A stretch of 64,000 bases of DNA from Clostridia bacterium (GTDB lineage: Bacteria > Bacillota > Clostridia > Christensenellales > CAG-138). This document shows, piece after piece, positions 57,757 to 64,000 of the stretch; the first letter of the stretch is position 1; every line of letters begins with the position of its first letter. Position numbers and translations under genes: made by a program. Location: positions 78,291-142,290 of the forward strand of contig JAFQCL010000001.1 of NCBI GenBank assembly GCA_017416425.1. The letters are read 5' to 3'. A model generated the notes under the pieces. The model was not told the origin of the DNA. It worked only from the letters and a program-made list of their open reading frames with translations, and searched no databases.

Positions 57757-58255
57757 CGGCGTGAGAGCTTGGGAGCGTCAACAGGGCGAAAGCGAAAAGG
57801 CATACGAAGCATTTGCCATTTACCGCGATATGGGGCCGGAACGGAGCCTCAGAGCGGTTACAGGGCAGTTAAGCAAAAGTTTAACGCTAATTGCTCGATG
57901 GAGCAGTAAATGGGACTGGCCCGAAAGAGTGCGCCAGTACGACAATTCCCTCGAACAAGAGGCGTACAAAAAAGCCGTCAAGAGCATGACGGAGATGCAG
58001 ACCCGCCACATCAAGACAGCGGTGCTTATGCAGAAAAAAGCAGTCGAAGCCCTCGACAAACTCAACATCGCGGAACTATCCCCAAAAGACATCATCAGCC
58101 TGATAAAAGGCGGCTCAACGTTGGAAAGAGAGACACGCGGCAGCGACCCCATAATTGAATCGCGCCGGAAGCAAGAAGCCGTACAGGGCGCGAGCGGGCT
58201 TGCAGATGCCATTATGGAAGCGTGGTCTAAACGGAAAGAGGGTGAGAACGATTAA
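57740..58255 (+). CDS. terS: Small terminase subunit (TerS-like)
   Basis: 171 residues. The N-terminus has a helix-turn-helix-like region (ERSLRAVTGQLSKSLTLIARWSSKWDWPERVRQYD), typical of TerS DNA recognition, and the rest is helical (TEMQTRHIKTAVLMQKKAVEALDKL), fitting an oligomerisation core. Assignment also rests on its place directly before the large terminase, which it overlaps by 14 bp. It should select phage DNA for packaging, perhaps modified DNA. Confidence 0.8.
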   Translation: MSKWDNGVRAWERQQGESEKAYEAFAIYRDMGPERSLRAVTGQLSKSLTLIARWSSKWDWPERVRQYDNSLEQEAYKKAVKSMTEMQTRHIKTAVLMQKKAVEALDKLNIAELSPKDIISLIKGGSTLERETRGSDPIIESRRKQEAVQGASGLADAIMEAWSKRKEGEND

Positions 58256-59642
58256 CGCAGAGGCAATCAGATACTATGCGCACAGGCCGGTGGAGTTCAT
58301 TGAGGACATCATAGGGGCACAGCCGGACGCAGACCAATCCGCGATATTGCGGAGCATCGTCAATAATCAAATGACGAGCGTACGAAGCGGACACGGCGTA
58401 GGAAAGAGCGCGGTAGAGGCTTGGGCGGTAATTTGGTTTATGCTCACAAGACCTTTTCCGAAGATACCTTGCACTGCGCCTACGGCTCATCAGCTCTACG
58501 ACATCCTGTGGGCTGAGATAAACAAGTGGCGGAGAAATAACCCGCTGTTGGAAAAAGAGCTTGTATGGACGCATGAAAAGCTGTACCTCAAGGGCTACCC
58601 GGAGGAGTGGTTTGCGGTAGCGCGAACTGCGACGAAGCCGGATGCCCTGCAAGGCTTCCACGCGGAGCACGTTCTATACATTATCGACGAGGCCAGCGGC
58701 GTAGACGACAAGATATTCGAGCCTGTGCTCGGCTCGTTGTCTACGCCCGGCGCGAGGCTGCTCATGTGCGGTAACCCCACACAGTTGAGCGGCTTCTTTT
58801 ATGACAGCCACAACAAAAACAGAGGCAGCTACAGCGCGTTCCATCTCGACGGGCGAAAGAGCCCGCGCGTGTCTCAGGAGTACGTTGATACCATCATCAA
58901 TATGTACGGAGAGGACAGCGATATGTTCCGCGTGCGCGTCGCCGGAGACTTCCCGCTGCAAGAGGATGAGGTCTTTATCCCGCTTTCTCTCGTCGAAAAC
59001 TCCATTATGACGGAATATTCTCCCCGAAAAAACCCGAATACGGTACATATCGGTGCGGATATTGCGCGTTTCGGCAACGACAAGACCATCATCGGCTACA
59101 AGGTCGACGAAAAGGTTGAGTTCTACCGAAAGCGGCGCGGGCAGGACACGATGAAGACGGCAGACGACATCATCGCCTGCGGCGAAATGCTGATGAAGAA
59201 ATACAGCATCCGCGACCAAATCCCTGTCAAGGTGGACGATGGAGGCGTGGGCGGCGGCGTAATCGACAGACTCAGGCAGATTAAACGCAATCAGCCGGAG
59301 CGGTTTTGGTGGCTCGACATCATCCCCGTCAAGTTTGGGCAGAGGATTCAGCACAAACACTACTACGACAGCACCACGTACATGATGAGCATTGTCAAAA
59401 AGCTGCTGTCCACCTACGACGAAGACGACGGTACGAAGAAGCCCTGCGAGCTTATTCTGCCGGACGACAACGACCTCGTAGCGCAGTTGAGCACCCGGCG
59501 ATACGCCATGACAGAAACAAGCAAGATACGGATAGAGAGCAAAAAGGATTTCAAAAAGCGGGGTCAAGTCTCGCCGGACGAAGCCGACTGTCTGCTCTTA
59601 TTGTGCTTGCCCACGAAAACAAAGCGGAAAGGAGATGGATAA
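58242..59642 (+). CDS. terL: Large terminase subunit (TerL)
   Basis: 466 residues. The ATPase has Walker A SGHGVGKSA near residue 48, Walker B LYIIDEASG near residue 147, and a coupling motif in LLMCGNPTQL. The RNase H-like nuclease domain has HIGADIARFGNDKT, KVDDGGVGGGVIDRL and SPDEADCLLLL, which give the acidic metal-binding residues. It drives DNA into proheads and cuts it. The GTG at 58242 has GGAAAGAG just upstream and is preferred over earlier in-frame starts inside terS. Confidence 0.95.
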   Translation: MRTINAEAIRYYAHRPVEFIEDIIGAQPDADQSAILRSIVNNQMTSVRSGHGVGKSAVEAWAVIWFMLTRPFPKIPCTAPTAHQLYDILWAEINKWRRNNPLLEKELVWTHEKLYLKGYPEEWFAVARTATKPDALQGFHAEHVLYIIDEASGVDDKIFEPVLGSLSTPGARLLMCGNPTQLSGFFYDSHNKNRGSYSAFHLDGRKSPRVSQEYVDTIINMYGEDSDMFRVRVAGDFPLQEDEVFIPLSLVENSIMTEYSPRKNPNTVHIGADIARFGNDKTIIGYKVDEKVEFYRKRRGQDTMKTADDIIACGEMLMKKYSIRDQIPVKVDDGGVGGGVIDRLRQIKRNQPERFWWLDIIPVKFGQRIQHKHYYDSTTYMMSIVKKLLSTYDEDDGTKKPCELILPDDNDLVAQLSTRRYAMTETSKIRIESKKDFKKRGQVSPDEADCLLLLCLPTKTKRKGDG

Positions 59643-59645
59643 TCC

Positions 59646-61226
59646 GTGAGCGATGAAGCAAAGCGCAGCCCGCAACCGATGGGCGTGCGCGTTATCAAGG
59701 CTTACCAGCAGTCTCAAGATGAAAAGGTGGAAAAAGCCCTTGCGACCACTCAGGTCACGAAAGAGGATGTGACGAACGCAGGCGACTGGATAACTCCACC
59801 GCTCGACCTGCGCGGCCTCAAGCAGATGGTTACGCAATCGACCATTTTACCGCAGTGTACAAGAGCGTACAGAAACAACATCTCTGGATTTGGCATCGGT
59901 GTCCGATACAAAGACGACACGGAAGAAACGCCGGAGATGGCAGCAGAGTTCTCCCGAATGGAGGAGCTTATCGAGCTTTTGAACCTCGACGGCGATACGA
60001 AAGAGGTTTTCGAGGACATCATCGAAGCCCGCGAGACCTACGGCATCGCCTATCTTGAGGTAATCCGAAACATCGGCGGAGAGGTCTCTCAGATCGAGTT
60101 CGTGAGAGACACCCCATCCATCACCATGACGCGCCCGCTGGAACCTTATCAGACGGCGCATTTTTGGTATAAGGGACGTTTTGAGAAGAGGCAGAAGAAG
60201 TACAGGAAGTTCCGTCAGCAACTAAACGGCCATACCGTTTATTTCAAGGAGTTCGGCGACAAGCGCATCATGGACAAACGAGACGGACAGTACGTCGAAC
60301 AGCTTGACATTGAACATCAGGCGAACGAGCTTATCGACTTTCCCATAGGAACGGAGCCCTATGGCGAGGTCAGATGGATAGGTCAGGTATTGAGTGCGGA
60401 CGGGGCTCGTAAAGCGGAGTTCTTGAACAATAACTATTTCAACAACGGCAGACATACGCCGCTGATGATTATGATTAAGGGTGGCACGCTGACGGAGGAG
60501 AGCTTCGAGAAGCTGCAGCACTACATGAACGATATCAAGGGCGCAGCCGGCCAGCACGCTTTTATTATCCTCGAAACGGAGAGCACTGACAATACGCTCG
60601 ACTTTGAAGTTACCAGTAAGCCGGAAATCGAGGTCAAAGACCTTGCCTCCATTTTGCAGACCGATGAGCTGTTTCAGGCATACCTTGACAACTCCCGCAG
60701 GAAGATGCAAAGCGCATTCCTTCTTCCAGATCTCTACGTCGGCTACACGACCGATTTCAATAGAGCAACTGCGCAGACCGCGATGGAGGTCACCGAAAAA
60801 CAGGTATTCCAGCCGGAACGAAAGAGCCTTGCGTGGATCATCAACAATAAGCTGTTCAATGAGTTTGGCTTCCAGCACACGGAAGCCTATTTCCTTGAGC
60901 CGGACATCAGCAACACAGACGATCTTGTGAAGATACTCACCATTTGCAATGCTGCTGGTGGTTTCACGCCGAACAAGGCAAAGCAACTCGCACTGGAAGC
61001 CATTGGTGAGGTCTCTGAGAACTACCCAGAGGAATGGGGAGACATACCGCTCGCCTACTTGAACAGGGCGCAGAGTGCAACGGATGCGCTGTCAGGCTTC
61101 CTCGCGATGGCATCGGGCATGAACAACGCCATCGCAAAGGCGCAGCACAACAACGACGACGACATCGTTCCCGTGCTGAAAGAAATCAGAAGACTCCTCA
61201 AGCGCATGGAACGCGGAGAGGAGTGA
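59646..61226 (+). CDS. Phage portal protein
   Basis: 526 residues, GTG start. PLDLRGLKQMVTQSTILPQC, TYGIAYLEVIRN, WIGQVLSADGARKAEFLNNNYFNNG and the C-terminal helix-rich part fit PBSX-type/HK97-like portal proteins, which form the dodecameric DNA channel at the capsid vertex. Position directly after terL is the norm. The C-terminus is a charged coiled helix. No truncation seen. Confidence 0.92.
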   Translation: MSDEAKRSPQPMGVRVIKAYQQSQDEKVEKALATTQVTKEDVTNAGDWITPPLDLRGLKQMVTQSTILPQCTRAYRNNISGFGIGVRYKDDTEETPEMAAEFSRMEELIELLNLDGDTKEVFEDIIEARETYGIAYLEVIRNIGGEVSQIEFVRDTPSITMTRPLEPYQTAHFWYKGRFEKRQKKYRKFRQQLNGHTVYFKEFGDKRIMDKRDGQYVEQLDIEHQANELIDFPIGTEPYGEVRWIGQVLSADGARKAEFLNNNYFNNGRHTPLMIMIKGGTLTEESFEKLQHYMNDIKGAAGQHAFIILETESTDNTLDFEVTSKPEIEVKDLASILQTDELFQAYLDNSRRKMQSAFLLPDLYVGYTTDFNRATAQTAMEVTEKQVFQPERKSLAWIINNKLFNEFGFQHTEAYFLEPDISNTDDLVKILTICNAAGGFTPNKAKQLALEAIGEVSENYPEEWGDIPLAYLNRAQSATDALSGFLAMASGMNNAIAKAQHNNDDDIVPVLKEIRRLLKRMERGEE

Positions 61227-61230
61227 GCCT

Positions 61231-62190
61231 ATGATGACGTGTGACGCACTGATAAAGGCTATCGACCGTTACATCGAAAAGGCGGACGACACGCTCGCCG
61301 ACGACCTCGACGCAGAGGGCTTCGCGGAGAGCAGGAAGACGCTTAGGACAGCGCAGGAAATCGAAGACGCAGTTGCGGAAGCACTCTTGGAAGAAACCGA
61401 CCTGTTTGTGGAGTATGCGAACAAGGCAATCGACCTTGAGGAGTTCGCTGAAAAGATATGGCCTGGAGTAAAGTTGACGGATGCGCTCGCAGAGAAGCTG
61501 GAGACGGTCTTCTTGGAAATATTCGGAGACTTTATGCTAGACGTGGTCGAGGTCTACATACAGCGGACGGACAAGCAACTCAAGCTCGAATCCATCAGCA
61601 AAAAGACGACTGGATGGATAAAGCAGTGGAGCGCGGAGCTTGGAGAGCTGATGAAGCTCGACAGCCATGCGGAAGTTGAGAGGATACTTGCGACCGGCCT
61701 TGAGAAGGGCGACGACATTGCTACGTTCACCCGAAACATCCTCGACAGCGGAATCAGAGACGAATATTACCGCGCCCGGCGCGTATCCATCACGGAGGTT
61801 CTGCGGGCGCACAGCGTAGCGCAGCAGGAAGCATTTATGCAAAGCCCAGCAGTCGAAGAAAAGCTGTGGAGGCATACGGGCAAGTATAGAAATAAGCCCC
61901 GGAAGAACCATGTCGACATGGACGGTCAGGTGGTGCCAAAGGGAGAACCATTCACTCTGCGCGGCGCAGACGGAAGCACCTATTACCCGATGTACCCGCG
62001 TGACAGCAGGCTCCCGCCGGGTGAAAGTATCAACTGCCATTGCATCGAGGAGCCGGTAGTCAGTGAGCGTGTGCTCGGCCTCCCGCTCGCGGAACGGCAG
62101 CGGCTACAGCAGCAGGCCATCGACAACATGGACGACGAATGGGAGAAAGAGCTCGACGCAGCCAATAGAGCAAAGGCAGGAATTGAATAA
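61231..62190 (+). CDS. Phage head morphogenesis protein (SPP1 gp7-like)
   Basis: 319 residues. The family mark is the C-terminal region: RARRVSITEVLRAHSVAQQEAF, KNHVDMDGQVVPKGEPF and SRLPPGESINCHC, matching the minor head protein domain (PF04233) with its HxxxDG and CxC-type pattern. Such proteins are injected or line the portal region of the head. It lies 4 bp after the portal gene. A second ATG directly follows the first. Confidence 0.9.
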   Translation: MMTCDALIKAIDRYIEKADDTLADDLDAEGFAESRKTLRTAQEIEDAVAEALLEETDLFVEYANKAIDLEEFAEKIWPGVKLTDALAEKLETVFLEIFGDFMLDVVEVYIQRTDKQLKLESISKKTTGWIKQWSAELGELMKLDSHAEVERILATGLEKGDDIATFTRNILDSGIRDEYYRARRVSITEVLRAHSVAQQEAFMQSPAVEEKLWRHTGKYRNKPRKNHVDMDGQVVPKGEPFTLRGADGSTYYPMYPRDSRLPPGESINCHCIEEPVVSERVLGLPLAERQRLQQQAIDNMDDEWEKELDAANRAKAGIE

Positions 62191-62264
62191 CACAGGCGTT
62201 CCCCGGAGGCGGCTCCGCCGTCCCCTCGGTCAGCATATAAAACGCAGAGAGGAGGTGAAAAGGC

Positions 62265-63635
62265 TTGAAAGTGAACAAGGCATACGAAATTACAGACGCA
62301 AAAATCCAGTTTGTCAGCCTCGTTGATAAGGCAGCGAACCTCAAACGATTCCTTATCACCAAAGCGGCAGACGGACAAGCGACATTTTCCACATACGGAC
62401 GAATCGTGCAGAAAGACGCTGAACATCATTTCGTAACCGGCATCGTTTATGAGCCGATGGCGGAGGACGCGCATGGCAATTTTATGACCGAGGAAGAAAT
62501 CACCAAAGCTGCTTACTACTTCGCAAAGAACGGCAGCAAGGTCGATTTGCAGCACTCATTTGAACCCCTACCCGGAGCGGTAGTGGTCGAAAGCTGGATT
62601 GCCAAAGCTGACTTCAAGATAGGCGATGAGCCGGTGCAAAAGGGCACTTGGCTCATGACGGTAGAGCTCGCAGACGCAGGTCTGTGGGATGCCGTTGAAA
62701 AGGGCGAAATAACCGGCTTCTCGATGGGAGGCGTCGGAAACTATAGCGAGGAGGACGTACAGTTGGAAGATGTCAACAAGACCGCGACCGGCAGCGAGCC
62801 GGAGCAGAGCGAGAAGAAAGGCTTGCTCAAGAAGCTGGCAGAGATGTTCGGCTTCGACGTTGTGGAAAAGGGCGCGATGAGCGAGGAGTACAATCGCCGC
62901 ATCCGTTCCAATGCTTTCTGGACTGCGTTCTGCACTTTGCAGGACACCCTCAGTCACTACGACGGGTACACCGGCACGGAGTACCTTGAGAGCGATGAGG
63001 CGAAAATCAAGGAAGCGTTGACGGAGTTCTGCGGCATCGTTGAGAAAATCCTCACCAGCGGCGACCCCATCACAAAGGCTATCGCTAAGGACGAACCCGT
63101 GCTCAAGGTCGGCAAGAAGATGAGCGGCAAAAACCGCGCAACCTTGCAGGGCATCTTCGAGGCTATGGGCGCGTTCTTGGCGGCATTCGACGACGCGGAG
63201 GAAGAAGACCCCGACGGCGACGAAAAGAAGCCCCCTGAACCCCCTGAGGGCGATGAGGGCGATGAGGGCGACGAAGACAAGGACAAAGACAAGGAGGACA
63301 AAGACGTGACTAAGGCAGAAGTCGAAAAGCTGGTACAGGAAACCGTAGCCGCAAGCGTGGCGAAAGCCCTCGGCGTGGAGACCCCTGATACCGGCGACGA
63401 AAACATCACCGCTGACGCGGTGCAGAAGATGGTCGAGGAGGCCGTCGCAAAGGCACTCGCTCCCAAGCAGCCGGAGGAGGAGCCTGTTACCGCAGAGAGC
63501 ATCGCAAAGATGGTCGAGGAAGCGGTGAGTAAGGCTGTTGAGCCCGTGCTCAAGGCACGCGGCGTACCTACCGCCATCAATGACGGCAGAGACACCAAAC
63601 CCGTCGAGAAGCATTATCTCCACGGGATTCTTTAA
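62265..63635 (+). CDS. XkdF-type prohead protease fused to scaffold-like region
   Basis: 456 residues, TTG start 9 nt after GGAGG. Residues about 1-165 match the XkdF/phage-serine-protease domain (S78-like): FVSLVDKAANLKRFLI, GIVYEPMAEDAHGNFM, LQHSFEPLPGAVVVESWI, and GEITGFSMGGVG. The second half holds an acidic linker (PEGDEGDEGDEDKDKDK) and repeated helical units such as VQKMVEEAVAKAL and IAKMVEEAVSKAV, scaffold-like. I infer that it organises and then cleaves the procapsid. The major capsid gene follows. Confidence 0.88.
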   Translation: MKVNKAYEITDAKIQFVSLVDKAANLKRFLITKAADGQATFSTYGRIVQKDAEHHFVTGIVYEPMAEDAHGNFMTEEEITKAAYYFAKNGSKVDLQHSFEPLPGAVVVESWIAKADFKIGDEPVQKGTWLMTVELADAGLWDAVEKGEITGFSMGGVGNYSEEDVQLEDVNKTATGSEPEQSEKKGLLKKLAEMFGFDVVEKGAMSEEYNRRIRSNAFWTAFCTLQDTLSHYDGYTGTEYLESDEAKIKEALTEFCGIVEKILTSGDPITKAIAKDEPVLKVGKKMSGKNRATLQGIFEAMGAFLAAFDDAEEEDPDGDEKKPPEPPEGDEGDEGDEDKDKDKEDKDVTKAEVEKLVQETVAASVAKALGVETPDTGDENITADAVQKMVEEAVAKALAPKQPEEEPVTAESIAKMVEEAVSKAVEPVLKARGVPTAINDGRDTKPVEKHYLHGIL

Positions 63636-63655
63636 TTTCAGAGGAGGATATCGAA

Positions 63656-64000
63656 ATGCCTACTAACATCAGCAACAGACAGGTCGTGAGCAAGGCGATT
63701 ACCACCGACACTCTGACCTCCGGCCTGCTCAACCCCGAACAGGCTCGCAAGTTTATTCAGCAGACCTTTGAGGCTACCAACCTCGGCGGCCTCGTCCGCC
63801 ATGAGATGCGCGTGGCGAAAACCGGCGAAATCGACAAGATTGGCATCGGTCGCCGCATCGTGAGAAAGAAGACCGAAAACACCGACGACGGCTACCGCGC
63901 TTCCGTGGAGACCAGCCAGATTGAGTACGCTACCACCGCGATTCGCCTGCCTTGGGAAATCACTGAGGAGACCCTGCGCGAGAATATCGAGGGGCAGCAC
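63656..64000 (+). CDS. Major capsid protein, N-terminal part (cut by window end)
   Basis: 115 codons, open to the window end. Start ATG 63656 after GAGGAGG. Text VSKAITTDTLTSGLLNPEQARKFI, TFEATNLGGLVRHEMRVAKTG, and GYRASVETSQIEYATTAIRLPWEITEE in order fits XkdG-type HK97-fold capsid proteins, where the E-loop and N-arm lie near the beginning. Codon use is strongly biased, as expected for a highly expressed structural gene. Confidence 0.9.
   Translation, partial: MPTNISNRQVVSKAITTDTLTSGLLNPEQARKFIQQTFEATNLGGLVRHEMRVAKTGEIDKIGIGRRIVRKKTENTDDGYRASVETSQIEYATTAIRLPWEITEETLRENIEGQH

Larger units (their letters stand above)
34888..64000. mobile_element. Tailed-phage prophage, left 29 kb (right end outside window)
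   Basis: From the cotJC break to the window end every gene is phage-like: serine integrase, CI/Cro-type regulators, recombination and replication genes, DNA-modification genes, terminase, portal, protease and capsid. Base composition is clearly richer in G+C than the flanking chromosome. All genes after the repressor run rightward. Tail, lysis and right-attachment genes must lie further right. Confidence 0.95.

Noticed and set aside
34888-64000. TET/JBP dioxygenase expected with the glycosyltransferase
   Set aside because: I looked for an HxD...H double-stranded beta-helix protein in the prophage and found none; it may lie beyond the window or be absent.
1-64000. tRNA, rRNA, riboswitch or tmRNA genes
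   Set aside because: No T-arm (GGTTCGAATCC-type) patterns or known riboswitch cores were recognised by eye; a covariance-model scan would be decisive.

Overview
The window looks like a chromosome piece from an endospore-forming Clostridia-type Bacillota (Firmicutes), probably from a gut community; I cannot name genus or species. Reasons: a Spo0A-type regulator, a SpoVB-like flippase, the spore-coat cotJ operon, IreB/RuvX/DUF1292 gene order, Noc beside rsmG-mnmG, rpmH-rnpA-yidD-yidC-jag, strong GGAGG ribosome sites and Gram-positive-type promoters. No tRNA, rRNA or CRISPR array was seen.

Bases 1-34,900 are host chromosome. In order: the end of deoB; a Spo0A-like regulator with a degenerate receiver; a secreted beta-propeller protein; a SpoVB-like flippase and a ferredoxin; a leftward block rluD-lspA-noc-rsmG-mnmG-GNAT; two decayed secreted-protein genes; greA-lysS; small metabolic and housecleaning genes (PhzF-like, XRE, NUDIX, MazG-like, GNAT); ireB-aldo/keto reductase-ruvX-DUF1292; a dockerin-bearing secreted protein; a leftward block rpmH-rnpA-yidD-yidC-jag; a TtcA-like enzyme; rho with a large prion-like insert; an ECF sigma/anti-sigma pair; the leftward rpmG-secE-nusG-rplK-rplA operon; and cotJA-cotJB-cotJC.

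cotJC stops after about 68 recognisable residues, inside its metal-ligand region. Fourteen bases after its new stop codon lies the end of a large serine recombinase gene. From here to the end of the window the DNA is a tailed-phage prophage with higher G+C and a different codon style. Its right end, with the rest of cotJC, lies outside the window. Its modules are lysogeny (integrase, CI-like repressor, Cro-like protein with palindromic operators, 34.9-37.6 kb); recombination and replication (zinc-finger protein, a fused SbcD-SbcC nuclease, DUF4373 replication protein, DnaC-like loader, SSB, RecU, 39-53.5 kb); SAM and DNA methylation (a split C5-cytosine methyltransferase and a short S-adenosylmethionine synthetase, 46-49.9 kb); a probable DNA-modification cassette (GT-A glycosyltransferase, two ParB-domain proteins, radical SAM enzyme, 54.5-57.8 kb); and packaging/head (TerS, TerL, portal, head morphogenesis, XkdF-type protease, major capsid, 57.7-64 kb).

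Two ideas deserve most attention. First, the prophage splits a spore-coat gene in the way known developmental intervening elements do, so excision in the mother cell could rebuild cotJC. Second, the prophage carries a SAM synthetase together with two kinds of SAM-using enzymes, a DNA C5-methyltransferase and a radical SAM protein, plus a glycosyltransferase and ParB-fold proteins directly upstream of the terminase. This suggests a self-supplied DNA hypermodification pathway. Several genes show single-base frame breaks at or near short homopolymers; some may be assembly errors and should be checked against reads.
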